A stretch of 64,000 nucleotides of DNA. Origin: Dehalococcoidia bacterium (lineage in GTDB: Bacteria; Chloroflexota; Dehalococcoidia; Dehalococcoidales; UBA3254). The notes beneath the pieces are model-generated. The model was not told where the DNA came from. It was given only the letters and a program-made list of their open reading frames with translations, and did no database searches. The stretch covers positions 1-64,000 of the forward strand of contig JANYAV010000004.1 in assembly GCA_025361145.1 (NCBI GenBank), in the 5' to 3' direction. The stretch's first letter is position 1, and each line of letters begins with the position of its first letter. This document shows, one piece after another, positions 35,190-44,318 of this stretch. A program made the position numbers and the translations under genes.

Positions 35190-35930
35190 TCAGATCTGCA
35201 GGACTTTACTGAGGAAGAGTTTAGTCCGTTCCTGTGTGGGAGCGCTGAAAAGTTGCTCTGGCGGACCCTGTTCAATAATCTGACCTTCATCCATAAATAT
35301 AGCCCGGCTGGCTGCTGCCCTAGCGAAGCCCATCTCATGGGAAACTACTACCATGGTCATACCCTCTTTAGCCAGCGCCAGCATCACGTCCAGCACTTCC
35401 TTGATCATCTCTGGATCGAGAGCGCTGGTGGGCTCATCAAAGAGCATAATTTTAGGATTCATAGCCAGAGCACGAGCGATGGCCACACGCTGCTGTTGGC
35501 CACCGGAAAGCTGGCCGGGGTAACAATCGAATTTATGCTCAATACCCACTTTCTTCAGCAAATCCAGTGCGATTTTTTTAGCTTCCGCAGGATCGCGCTT
35601 GCGTACTATCTTCTGCGCCAGGGTCACATTATCCAGAACAGTCAGATGAGGAAATAAATTGAACTGCTGAAATACCATTCCGACTTCACGCCTGACAGTG
35701 TTAATGTTCTGAGCGCTTTTTAAAAGGATATTGTCCACGATGATTTTACCGGTATTGTAAACCTCTAGATGATTGATGCAGCGCAGAAGAGTGGACTTGC
35801 CTGAACCGGACGGTCCCAGTATCACCACCACTTCGCCGGCGTTAATGTTCAGAGTTATACCCCGTAAAGCATGCACTCTGCCGAAATATTTATGTACATC
35901 CTGTATCTGAATGATGGGCGCTTCAGTCAT
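35190..35930 (-). CDS. Polar amino acid ABC transporter, ATP-binding protein
   Basis: 246 residues, GlnQ/HisP-type ATPase. Walker A GPSGSGKS (39-46), Q-loop in [10 protein letters not shown], signature LSGGQQQR, Walker [15 protein letters not shown] and the switch His in VSHEMGFA are all intact. It energises uptake through the permease encoded immediately upstream (1-base overlap at 35930). Confidence 0.92.
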   Translation of the reverse strand: MTEAPIIQIQDVHKYFGRVHALRGITLNINAGEVVVILGPSGSGKSTLLRCINHLEVYNTGKIIVDNILLKSAQNINTVRREVGMVFQQFNLFPHLTVLDNVTLAQKIVRKRDPAEAKKIALDLLKKVGIEHKFDCYPGQLSGGQQQRVAIARALAMNPKIMLFDEPTSALDPEMIKEVLDVMLALAKEGMTMVVVSHEMGFARAAASRAIFMDEGQIIEQGPPEQLFSAPTQERTKLFLSKVLQI

Positions 35931-36805
35931 TATTTCTCATATCCTCTATTCTTTTCCAGCCAGACCAGAACCCGTGTAAAGAAGAGAGTCAAAATTAAAT
36001 ACAGCAAGGCTACCATGGTCCAGGTTTCGATGGGGTTCATATGAGCTGACATATATTCGCGTCCCCTGCGGGTCAGGTCGGCCATAGCCACTGCTGAAAC
36101 CAAAGAAGTATCCTTGATAAGCATGATAAATTCGTTGCCTACCGGTGGTAGAACTACTCGAATAGCCTGCGGGAGGATGACATAACGCATGGCCTGCATA
36201 TAAGTCATTCCCTGGCTGCGGGCTGCTTCGATCTGCCCTTTGTGGATGCTCTGGATACCTGCCCGGAAGATTTCACTCATATAAGCGCCGTAACAGACCA
36301 CCAGGCCGACCACAGCCAGCACAAAGGCGTTGGACCGATATTCCGCCATGGGGGCGAAATTAATCCATTTCCCAAAGGATTGAATAGCTACTGGCGCGGC
36401 AAAATACCACCAGATTAACTGTACCAGTAGAGGAATACCACGCACACATTCCACATAAATCGTGGCCAGAAAATGAATTACAGGGTTTTTGGCGATCCTT
36501 CCTAGGCCGCCGATGATGCCTACGATCAAAATAAAAACGAACGAGATAACCGTCAACAGGATCGTAATCCATAATCCATCACTGACAAATCTGACAATTT
36601 TCAGATACGGATCGGGCTTGAAGATCATTAAAAGAGCTATGAGCAGAACCACCGCCCCTACCAGCCACCACCACGCGTCCATTTGAGAGGGAAGTTCGTT
36701 ACCGGGTATAAGTTTGAAGTCGCCTTTATCAGGGGGAGGGACTGATTTTCCGTCCCTCCCCCCAAAAACTCTACCAAAATATTTGGGAAAAGATGGTGCA
36801 GGCAA
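35930..36805 (-). CDS. Polar amino acid ABC transporter, permease
   Basis: 291 residues from TTG at 36803-36805, supported by AGGAAGG six bases upstream. The first 42 residues are hydrophilic and partly encoded by the hairpin at 36732-36762; a Met at 36682 could be an alternative start but lacks a ribosome site. Membrane segments follow. The EAA motif [19 protein letters not shown] contacts the ATPase. Same family as GlnP/HisM. Confidence 0.88.
   Translation of the reverse strand: MPAPSFPKYFGRVFGGRDGKSVPPPDKGDFKLIPGNELPSQMDAWWWLVGAVVLLIALLMIFKPDPYLKIVRFVSDGLWITILLTVISFVFILIVGIIGGLGRIAKNPVIHFLATIYVECVRGIPLLVQLIWWYFAAPVAIQSFGKWINFAPMAEYRSNAFVLAVVGLVVCYGAYMSEIFRAGIQSIHKGQIEAARSQGMTYMQAMRYVILPQAIRVVLPPVGNEFIMLIKDTSLVSAVAMADLTRRGREYMSAHMNPIETWTMVALLYLILTLFFTRVLVWLEKNRGYEK
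36732..36762 (-). promoter_or_regulatory. Hairpin inside the 5' part of the permease gene
   Basis: GGGGGAGGGAC and its exact complement (36732-36742 and 36752-36762), an 11-bp GC-rich stem with a 9-base loop, just after the binding-protein gene. Such hairpins commonly protect the upstream message and lower permease expression. Here it lies within the translated N-terminus if the TTG start is right. Confidence 0.6.
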
Positions 36806-36816
36806 AATTTACCTTC

Positions 36817-37569
36817 CTACTTCAACCAGGTTGCAGAGGCCTTCTCGATCACACCTTCGGCTTTAATAGCTTTCAAACCGGCATTAATCTGCTTTAGTAG
36901 TTCGGTTTTACCTTTGGCTACAGCAATCCCATAGCTTTCGTCAGTGAAGGCAGATCCAGCCAATTTAAGTTTACCGGCATTCTGGCCCACATAAAGGACA
37001 GCTACCGGATTGTCGCAAACCACTGCGTTAACCTGGCCATTTAATAAATCCTGGAAAGCCAATCCAATATCGTCGTAGGGTTTAGAGGTAGCAGCTTTAA
37101 TCTTCTGGACCTCAATATCACCGGTGGTACCGAGTTGAACACCAACCATGCCCTTGAGAGTATCTTTACCAGTTATATCCTTATTATCAGCGCGCACGAC
37201 TACGATCTGACCTGCCGCGAAATAGGAATCCGAGAAAAGCATCTGTTTTTTACGATCTTCGGTAATGGTGATAGAAGAAATGGCAACATCATAAGTGCCC
37301 TGGGCCATGCCTGCCAGCAGGGGATCCCAGGCAACATTAGTAAATTTTACATTCAGACCTTCTTTGGCCGCGATGGCTTTCATAATGTCGATATCGAAGC
37401 CCACGATTTCTTTGGTCTGATCATCTATATATTCAAAAGGCTTCCAGGTGGCATCAGTGGCGATGATTATTTTAGCTGAGGTAGAGGTCGTGGTCGCACT
37501 ACAGGAAGTTAAAAGAAAACTGGCTATAATCGAACACAGGACAAGCAGAGTAATTAGTTTTTTCATCAA
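36817..37569 (-). CDS. Polar amino acid ABC transporter, substrate-binding lipoprotein
   Basis: 250 residues. Lipoprotein signal with lipobox LTSC (Cys23). Family 3 binding protein fold; the ligand alpha-carboxylate Arg is in TEDRKKQMLFSDSYF and the amino-binding Asp in VCDNPVA, so an alpha-amino acid is the likely ligand. AAGGAGG ribosome site. First gene of the importer operon. Confidence 0.9.
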   Translation of the reverse strand: MMKKLITLLVLCSIIASFLLTSCSATTTSTSAKIIIATDATWKPFEYIDDQTKEIVGFDIDIMKAIAAKEGLNVKFTNVAWDPLLAGMAQGTYDVAISSITITEDRKKQMLFSDSYFAAGQIVVVRADNKDITGKDTLKGMVGVQLGTTGDIEVQKIKAATSKPYDDIGLAFQDLLNGQVNAVVCDNPVAVLYVGQNAGKLKLAGSAFTDESYGIAVAKGKTELLKQINAGLKAIKAEGVIEKASATWLK

Positions 37570-37604
37570 TATTCCTCCTTAAACTTTGAAAATTGTCTGG
37601 ATAC

Positions 37605-37632
37605 ATAATAGCACCCCTAGCTAGCTTTGCAA
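37605..37632 (-). promoter_or_regulatory. Promoter of the amino acid importer operon
   Basis: On the minus strand TTGCAA (37627-37632), 16-base spacer, TATTAT (37605-37610), about 35 bases before the ATG. Confidence 0.5.
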
Positions 37633-37764
37633 AGTATGCGCATTTACTGATTATCCGATAAGACTGGCTGTAAGTCGTGTCGTGAAAACTGAAACAATAT
37701 ATGCTCTGAGAAAAATGAAAATATTGAAAGTATATTGTTAGCTAATAGATATTTCATTGGAATT

Positions 37765-37794
37765 TTGACTTCCCATTTATCAAAATGATACAAT
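37765..37794 (+). promoter_or_regulatory. Promoter of the isochorismatase-fold gene
   Basis: TTGACT at 37765-37770, 18-base spacer, TACAAT at 37789-37794 preceded by TG (extended -10). Leader of about 60 bases to ATG 37861. Confidence 0.6.
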
Positions 37795-37860
37795 CTTTTT
37801 TGTGTAATCCACAGTTGTTAACATCATCAGTTTTATAATGCGTTTGGAGGGTTTATATTC

Positions 37861-38403
37861 ATGGCAAAGCCACTGGCTGTTGATCTTACACTTGATCTTA
37901 AAAAGACAGCAGTTATAGCCATGGGTTACCAGATACGCCAATTGGGCTTTTTCCCAGAAGAGTTTCAAAAAGTAATTATAACTAATACTAATCAAGTCTT
38001 AGAAAAAGCTCGCCAGAAAGGGATTTATATCATCCATATTGAAGCGGTATTCGGGGAAAGAACACCTGAAAATGCCATTCATCCTGCGATGGCGCCCAAA
38101 ACTGGAGAACCTTTGTTAACTAAGTACCGTGTTGGTCCTTTCACAACTACCAACTTGGATGAGTTACTCAAAGAGCACCAAATAGATACCCTCGTCTTGA
38201 TGGGAATGCGCACAATGGGTGTTGTCCTTAATACTGTGCGTTGTGCAACTGATATGGGTTATAAAGTGATTGTAATATCTGATTGCTGCGCCGATCAGGA
38301 TGAAGAGCTTCATCGTGTCCTTATGACCAAGGTGATCTCGTTCACCGCGAAAGTAATGCCCTCATCTGAATTTTTTCAACTCGTCGACAAAGCCAAAGCC
38401 TGA
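37861..38403 (+). CDS. Isochorismatase-fold protein lacking catalytic Asp and Cys
   Basis: 180 residues, aligned end to end with cysteine hydrolases of the isochorismatase superfamily. The usual catalytic Asp (in IDMQ) is Gly here (AMGYQ), and the nucleophilic Cys (in the TxxCV motif) is Val (TMGVVLNT); only the Lys (TKYRVGPF) remains. The fold and the C-terminal ISDCCAD strand are kept. It is therefore probably a binding or regulatory protein, or it has shifted chemistry. GGAGG ribosome site; single-gene unit. Confidence 0.75.
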   Translation: MAKPLAVDLTLDLKKTAVIAMGYQIRQLGFFPEEFQKVIITNTNQVLEKARQKGIYIIHIEAVFGERTPENAIHPAMAPKTGEPLLTKYRVGPFTTTNLDELLKEHQIDTLVLMGMRTMGVVLNTVRCATDMGYKVIVISDCCADQDEELHRVLMTKVISFTAKVMPSSEFFQLVDKAKA

Positions 38404-38586
38404 AATACTAATCAATCACCCCCCTTCTCTGCCAAATAGATGCACAGCTTAAGTGGTTGTGCAAAAACGGCGTTTCTCAGATAAAGCCGGAGCAACAGAA
38501 CTCCTCATATTTTCCAGTGCAGGAAGTGGTTGGGTCGTTATGAATTCGGTAATAAAGTTGTTTAAAATTATATATAGAGGAGAAAT

Positions 38587-39771
38587 ATGATGGACGAAAG
38601 CAAAATTGACCGCAACATTACATACGGTGTTGCCGGTGACTTGACTTCAAAGTCTGGCGCGGAAATGACGGATGAAATAGTCGATCAATTTGTTAGTGAA
38701 ACCAGGAAGTGGATAGGCAGAGAAATCCCACTGGATGAAGAGGACAAATTCAGAGCCAGTCAACCCGTTGACGCCAGTGAGATTAGGCGTTACGCTTTGA
38801 CCCACCGGAACCCCAATCCTCTCTATGTAGATGCTGATTACGCTAAAACCACAAGATGGGGCGGCATAATAGCACCCAATAACTTTATGCATACCTGCTA
38901 TTCAACTGAAGTAACCGGCACTGTACCCGTACAATTTTCGGGTTTATTACAGGCCCAGCACTGGCTGCAATCCGGTATCGGACTGGAGTTCTTTGTACCT
39001 ATTAAAGTAGGAGACCTGGTACAACCTAAAGTTATTTTTAACGATATCCAGGTAACTACCGGCAGTTTTATCGGTAAAATGTTTTTAAATAGCACCAAAA
39101 CAATTGTTAATAACCAGAGAGGGGAAGTGATCGGAACCCACAAGCATTATGATATGCTTTACTCGGTCGCTAAAGCCAAGGAAAAGAAAGTATTTAACTT
39201 CCCCGCCGAGCAGGGTTATCCTCCCCTGAAACATGAGGAGCTGGGACGTTGGACCATCAAGAGACGTGGGGCAACTCCGCTTTATTATGAAGATGTAAAT
39301 GTGGGTGATGAACTCCCCCCTATCAATTACGGAATGACAGTCATGGATATAGTTGGCACAATGGCAGGCATCAGATGCGGACTGGAATATCCTCAGGAAA
39401 GAGGCGGTTTGGGTTGTCACTGGCATTATCATCCAGTAACCTGCTTCCAGGTCAGAGGCATGCCGCTACCCTTTGATTCCGGACAATCCCGATATGGCTT
39501 TGCTGCCAGATTAATTACGGATTGGGCTGGCGACAACTGCTGGGTATGGAAGATGGATATACAGTTGCGCAAACCATGTTTTGCCGGTGATAGTATTGTG
39601 GTGAAAGGCAAAGTTGCAGCCAAGAATATCATCAATGGCCGTCATTGTCTGGATGTTTTTGTCACTTATGAAAATCAAAGAAATGAAACCATCGCCAAAG
39701 GAACCGTGGTATGCATACTTCCTTCGAAGAAATGCGACGCTCCGCTTCTTCCTGAACAACCTGAACTTTAA
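38587..39771 (+). CDS. MaoC-like double hot-dog acyl-CoA hydratase
   Basis: 394 residues with two hot-dog domains (about 30-180 and 215-385). The N-terminal half is of the FAS1-like dehydratase/MaoC-N type; its motif reads HRNPNPLYVD where active R-hydratases have GDxNPxH, so this half is probably structural. Likely substrate: a branched or dicarboxylic enoyl-CoA, judged from the CoA-transferase and mutase genes downstream. Mesaconyl-CoA hydratase is one family precedent. GAGGAG ribosome site. Confidence 0.75.
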   Translation: MMDESKIDRNITYGVAGDLTSKSGAEMTDEIVDQFVSETRKWIGREIPLDEEDKFRASQPVDASEIRRYALTHRNPNPLYVDADYAKTTRWGGIIAPNNFMHTCYSTEVTGTVPVQFSGLLQAQHWLQSGIGLEFFVPIKVGDLVQPKVIFNDIQVTTGSFIGKMFLNSTKTIVNNQRGEVIGTHKHYDMLYSVAKAKEKKVFNFPAEQGYPPLKHEELGRWTIKRRGATPLYYEDVNVGDELPPINYGMTVMDIVGTMAGIRCGLEYPQERGGLGCHWHYHPVTCFQVRGMPLPFDSGQSRYGFAARLITDWAGDNCWVWKMDIQLRKPCFAGDSIVVKGKVAAKNIINGRHCLDVFVTYENQRNETIAKGTVVCILPSKKCDAPLLPEQPEL

Positions 39772-39792
39772 ATTGTCTTCGAGGAGTAAATA

Positions 39793-41034
39793 ATGGCTAA
39801 ACAAGCGTTTACTGGAATTAAAGTAATAGAATATGCCAACTTCATCTCTGGGCCTTACTGTGCCAGGCTGCTGGCTGACCTTGGGGCCGAGGTCATAAAA
39901 ATTGAGGCGCCTGTCTCTGGCGATGAATCGCGAAAGAGAGGGCCATTTCCCAAGGATGTCCCCCATCCGGAGAAGAGCGGGCTTTTTAGTTATCTCAACT
40001 GGAACAAGTCAGGGGTAACTTTGAATCTCAATGATGCCAGCGGCAGAGAAGTTTTCAAACAGTTAATCCAAGAAGCAGACGTCTTGATTGAAGATACCCC
40101 CCCTGGGAAAGATGTTGAACTAGGTTTAGATTATGCAACTTTATCTAAACTAAATCCCAGATTGATCGTGACCTCGATTACCCCATTTGGCAAGACAGGT
40201 CCTTATAAAGATTATCAAGCATACCCCCTCACCATGTCTCACGGCAGCGGTGCCGGTTATGTCCTGCCCTGTGGAGACACCTACCTGGCTTATCCAGACC
40301 GCGAACCTATCAAGAGCGGTGGATACATCGGGGAATATAACTCCGGTGAAACCGCGGTGGTCGCTACCACGGCAGCCTTATTCTGGCGGGAAACCAGCGG
40401 CGAAGGTCAACATGTAGATGTTTCAAAGCGAGAAGCCATAAGCAGTTTGAGCCGTTATGAATTTTCGCGCTATAACCAGGGCTTTATAGAAAATCGGGGC
40501 AGTCGCACATTCCCTGTGGGTGGTTTAATGTGCTGTAAGGATGGTTTTGTAGAGATCTCCCTGATGAGCAAAGAGTCCTGGCTCGGCTTGATCAAATTAA
40601 TCGGTAGTCCTGCCTGGGCGCTGACGGAAGATTATTCCTTCGAAAAGGTAATCAAAGGTTTCGCCAAACAGGAAGAAGTAAATTTAAAGCGAAAGCAGGA
40701 AATCAACGAATTTATCACTTGCTGGATGCTTGAGCATACCAAGGAAGAGATATATCATCAAGGACAAGCTTGCGGTATACCCGTGACCAAAGTCGCCAAC
40801 ACCCAGGATGTAGTAGAATCCAAACAGTATAATGCGCGGGGATATTTTGTGACGGTGGATCATCCTGAAATTGGCAAGGTCAAGTACCCTACTTGGCCCT
40901 GCAAATTCTCCAAAACCGCTCCAGCAATAAAATCGCCAGCTCCACTGTTAGGTCAGCATAATGAACAAGTTTACACAAAATTAGGCTACGCTAAAGAAGA
41001 TTTGGTTAGATTACATGCCGCTGGCGTCATCTAA
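39793..41034 (+). CDS. CaiB/BaiF CoA-transferase family protein, Glu at catalytic position
   Basis: 413 residues, family III CoA-transferase, with the opening IKVIEYANFISGPYCARLLADLGAEVIKIE. At the place of the catalytic Asp (before the conserved Gly and helix ATTAALFW) it has Glu181 (GEYNSG). The next gene encodes a second CaiB protein with the normal Asp, so the two may form a heteromer like BbsE/BbsF, in which one subunit is catalytic. GAGGAG ribosome site. Confidence 0.82.
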   Translation: MAKQAFTGIKVIEYANFISGPYCARLLADLGAEVIKIEAPVSGDESRKRGPFPKDVPHPEKSGLFSYLNWNKSGVTLNLNDASGREVFKQLIQEADVLIEDTPPGKDVELGLDYATLSKLNPRLIVTSITPFGKTGPYKDYQAYPLTMSHGSGAGYVLPCGDTYLAYPDREPIKSGGYIGEYNSGETAVVATTAALFWRETSGEGQHVDVSKREAISSLSRYEFSRYNQGFIENRGSRTFPVGGLMCCKDGFVEISLMSKESWLGLIKLIGSPAWALTEDYSFEKVIKGFAKQEEVNLKRKQEINEFITCWMLEHTKEEIYHQGQACGIPVTKVANTQDVVESKQYNARGYFVTVDHPEIGKVKYPTWPCKFSKTAPAIKSPAPLLGQHNEQVYTKLGYAKEDLVRLHAAGVI

Positions 41035-41046
41035 TCAGGAGGGGAA

Positions 41047-42228
41047 ATGAGTTCACCAACTTCTCAGGTTCTAAAAGGAATTCGGGTAATTGATTTTTCT
41101 TTGGTTGTTGCGGGTCCCTTCTGCTCCCTTTTACTGGCATCGCTGGGGGCTGAGGTTATCCATATACACAGCACCAAAAAAGATGATATGAACAGGGTCG
41201 GTAGTCCTTCAAGATACAACGCGGTTAGTTTGAACCGCTTGGAAATCGCTATAGACCTAAAAAATCCGGATGGAGTAGAAATCGCCAAAAAGCTGATAAA
41301 AACAGGTGATATAGTAATTGAGAACCGTGCGGGTTTATTGGAAAAACTGGGGCTGGGCTATGAAGATCTCAAAGCTGTTAAGCCGGATATTATCGTTATT
41401 TCCGGTTCAGGTTTTGGTGGAACCGGCCCCGAGAAGGATTACGCTGGATTTGCTACTAATTTTGTAGCTGCCAGCGGGTTGTCCTCAATCATTGGCTACG
41501 AAGGCGACTTACCCAATGAAGAGCGCGGACCTGGTGATTTTCGCGCCGGCCAGTATATGGCGCTAGCTGCGATGACCGCTCTATTCCATCATAAGAGAAC
41601 GGGTGAAGGGCAGCACGTTGACCTATCTATGACTGAAGTGCAATCCTGCGGCATTGGGGATATCATCCTGGACTATACAATGAACGGCAGGGTTGCCGCG
41701 CCTCAAGGCAATAATGATGATTACATGGCTCCCCACAACTGTTACCGCTGCAAAGGCGAAGACAAATGGATCAGCATCGCGGTGGGTTCAGATGCCGAAT
41801 GGAAAAAGTTCTGCCAGGCAATAGGTAATCCGGCTTGGACTAAATATGAAAAATTTGCCGATATGCTCAGCCGTGTAAAAAACCGTGAAGAACTGGATAA
41901 AAAGGTTAGCAAGTGGACTATCGATCGCGAACACTACGAAGTCATGGAAATCTTACAAGCTGTCGGGGTGGCCGCCATGCCATCCTTGAACGCCGCAGAG
42001 ATATTTAACGACAAACAGTATAAAGAGAGAAAGTTCATCGGAGAGGTTGTCTACAACGGTGAAAAGAACCTGGTACTGGGTATCCCTTTCATAATGAGTA
42101 AGACGCCTCCGGATATATACCACGCTTCTCCGCTCTGGGCCCAGGATACTGACAAGATCTGTAAAAGCGTCCTCTCTATGTCAGACGAAGAAATCAAAAA
42201 GCTAAAAGATGAAAAGGCCATAAAATAG
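41047..42228 (+). CDS. CaiB/BaiF CoA-transferase
   Basis: 393 residues, family III CoA-transferase with the catalytic Asp164 (GDFRAG) that forms the aspartyl-CoA intermediate. It begins 12 bases after its neighbour, with an AGGAGG site inside that neighbour's 3' end. Together they probably move CoA between carboxylic acids, for example succinyl-CoA to a branched dicarboxylate. Confidence 0.87.
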   Translation: MSSPTSQVLKGIRVIDFSLVVAGPFCSLLLASLGAEVIHIHSTKKDDMNRVGSPSRYNAVSLNRLEIAIDLKNPDGVEIAKKLIKTGDIVIENRAGLLEKLGLGYEDLKAVKPDIIVISGSGFGGTGPEKDYAGFATNFVAASGLSSIIGYEGDLPNEERGPGDFRAGQYMALAAMTALFHHKRTGEGQHVDLSMTEVQSCGIGDIILDYTMNGRVAAPQGNNDDYMAPHNCYRCKGEDKWISIAVGSDAEWKKFCQAIGNPAWTKYEKFADMLSRVKNREELDKKVSKWTIDREHYEVMEILQAVGVAAMPSLNAAEIFNDKQYKERKFIGEVVYNGEKNLVLGIPFIMSKTPPDIYHASPLWAQDTDKICKSVLSMSDEEIKKLKDEKAIK

Positions 42229-42301
42229 CCTGAAACAAAGGATTGATATATAATTAGCCTGGTTTATAATTACGATAACGGGCAAACAATGGAGGTTGGT
42301 G

Positions 42302-42727
42302 TTGGCAGATAAAAAAAGGTTGCTAACGGGAGTTATCGGTTATGATATTCATTACGGCGGTAATGTAATTCTGCAATTAGCCCTTAAGGATGCCGGTTTT
42401 GAAGTGATTAGCCTGGGTACACAGGTTTCACAAAAAGAGTTCATCGAAGCCGCCATCGAGACTAATGCCGATGCCATTCTGGTGGGAACAATGTATGGAA
42501 TGGGAGAGATAGATTGCAAGGGTTTTGGCGACGCCTTAAAAGAAGCCGGGATCAAGGTGCCCCTCTATATTGGGGGTAACCTGGCCGTGGGCAGTGACCA
42601 GATGGATGCCAGCAAAAAGCCCGAGATTATCAAAAGATTTCAAGAGTTAGGATTCAAACGGGTTTATCCCAATCCTGTGGATCTTGAACAATTTATTAAA
42701 GAGCTGAAACAAGACTTAAAAGTCTAA
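42302..42727 (+). CDS. B12-binding subunit of a carbon-skeleton mutase (GlmS/MamA-like)
   Basis: 141 residues from TTG 42302 (GGAGG ends six bases upstream; TTG 42296 and GTG 42299 are also in frame). The DxHxxG motif (DIHYGG) supplies the His that replaces dimethylbenzimidazole on cobalt. The later VGTMYGMG and YIGGNLAVG loops match the small subunit of glutamate mutase. It pairs with the large subunit encoded 42 bases downstream. Confidence 0.88.
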   Translation: MADKKRLLTGVIGYDIHYGGNVILQLALKDAGFEVISLGTQVSQKEFIEAAIETNADAILVGTMYGMGEIDCKGFGDALKEAGIKVPLYIGGNLAVGSDQMDASKKPEIIKRFQELGFKRVYPNPVDLEQFIKELKQDLKV

Positions 42728-42766
42728 GTCCAGGTATTTTTTAATCAGAACGTTTTCGAGGAGAAT

Positions 42767-44227
42767 TTGGTGAGAGTAGCAATCCCCCTGAGTCAGAGAA
42801 AACTCAATTTTAAAAATGAGAAGATAAGCGACGAGGAATTTTTCGGGGAAAGGAAAAAGATCTTAGGCTTATGGCCTACGGGCAAAGAGATAGACCTGGA
42901 TGAATGTATTGCTTATCACAAGAGCATGCCCAAATCCAAAAACGCGGTTTACAAACTCCAGCAAGCCAAGAAAGAAGGGACCGTTCTGACTCAACCCAGA
43001 GGCGGTATCTGTCTGGTAGACGAATATGTGAAATGGTTAAAACTGTTCCAGGACAAAGGCAAAGCAGATATTCTGACCGCCCAGTCTGATTCTTATACCC
43101 GAAACAAGAGATTTGACAAGGCCCAGACGGCCTGGGAAGAAAGCAAGAAACTGGGCAGATCAACTCTGAATGGCTGCCCGTGGGTAAACTGGGGCTTAAA
43201 AGAATCAAGGCGTCTGATCGAGTCAATTGACGTACCTCTGGATGGCAGAGCTGGTACGGATATATTTTCCATGGAATTTGCGCTGGCAGCTGGAGCTACC
43301 ACCTTTTTAGGCGGAGTCTTAAACTCCGGTTCTTATTATCCTAAAGATCCACCTGAGAAAACTATTCGTGAAATGCAGCAGGTCAGCAGACTGCAGGGTT
43401 ACTATACAGAGCATGGTGTGCCCATCGCTTCCGATTCACATGCTATGTCTGGCCCTTCCTATCCGGTGCATAGTTTGGAGGTAGCCCAGGTTATCATTGA
43501 TAGCCTGATAGAGGCAGAACAGGGAGTAAAATATATTATTCTCAGATGCCGGCAAACCATGAATCTTTTCCAGGATGTAGCTAAAGCCAGAGCCCTGCAA
43601 GCCTTGGCTGGACAATATATGAAAAAATGCGGGCATGGTGATGTAGAAACATTCCTGGGTTTTGAGGACTGGGTGGCGGCCTTCCCGCCGGATAATGCCC
43701 AGGCTGCTGGATTGGTGGCCATGGGTGCCATGTCCGCCCATTTTACTGGGGCCCAAAATATCATGATCAAGTCCCTGGACGAAGGTTTAGGACTGCCCAC
43801 CACCGAGTCTGTAGTCTTCAGCTTGAGAGAAACCAAACAGGTACTCAATGCTGTTAAACATCAGAAACTGCCTTATTCCAAGGAAGTTGAAGATGAGCAG
43901 AAAATGATCATGAAAGAGGCCACCCTGATTCTGGAAAAAGTATTTGAGATGGGAGATGGTGATGTAGCTATCGGTTCCATCAAGGCCATCGACGTCGGCG
44001 TCATTGACCATCCGTTTTCCTCCAGCGTTTACAATGCCGGAAAAGTATTTCCGACCAGAGACGCTAACGGCATGGTAAGATACCTGAATACCGGCAACCT
44101 GCCCTTTACTAAAGAAATCATTGAATTTCATAGAGAAAAAGTTGAAGACAGGAAGAAAGTCGAGAAAATAGAAAAAGATTACAAGCTGATGATTGAAGAT
44201 ATCACGTCTTTCACCAGAGATGTATAG
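42767..44227 (+). CDS. Glutamate-mutase-like large subunit with altered substrate pocket
   Basis: 486 residues, collinear with the Clostridium cochlearium GlmE chain. The three substrate-carboxylate arginines are kept as R78 (TQPRGG), R112 (SYTRNK) and R161 (LDGRAG), as are cofactor residues K335 and E339 (KSLDEG). The Glu that contacts the substrate amino group (Glu171 in C. cochlearium) has no counterpart: residues 171-193 contain no acid. So the substrate is probably a dicarboxylate, not necessarily glutamate. TTG 42767 or GTG 42770 start, after GAGGAG. MutL-type partner not seen. Confidence 0.83.
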   Translation: MVRVAIPLSQRKLNFKNEKISDEEFFGERKKILGLWPTGKEIDLDECIAYHKSMPKSKNAVYKLQQAKKEGTVLTQPRGGICLVDEYVKWLKLFQDKGKADILTAQSDSYTRNKRFDKAQTAWEESKKLGRSTLNGCPWVNWGLKESRRLIESIDVPLDGRAGTDIFSMEFALAAGATTFLGGVLNSGSYYPKDPPEKTIREMQQVSRLQGYYTEHGVPIASDSHAMSGPSYPVHSLEVAQVIIDSLIEAEQGVKYIILRCRQTMNLFQDVAKARALQALAGQYMKKCGHGDVETFLGFEDWVAAFPPDNAQAAGLVAMGAMSAHFTGAQNIMIKSLDEGLGLPTTESVVFSLRETKQVLNAVKHQKLPYSKEVEDEQKMIMKEATLILEKVFEMGDGDVAIGSIKAIDVGVIDHPFSSSVYNAGKVFPTRDANGMVRYLNTGNLPFTKEIIEFHREKVEDRKKVEKIEKDYKLMIEDITSFTRDV

Positions 44228-44249
44228 TCTTCTCTTGACGTGAAAAAAA

Positions 44250-44275
44250 GGATGGAGTTTAGTCTCCACCCTTTT
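44250..44275. terminator. Terminator between convergent mutase and carboxylase genes
   Basis: GGATGGAG (44250-44257) pairs with CTCCACCC (44264-44271) with one mismatch, followed by TTTT; preceded by an A-run, so it may work both ways. Confidence 0.65.
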
Positions 44276-44318
44276 ATCTGAAACTTCTTATTGCTTATTA
44301 CTGGCAAGATACAGAATA

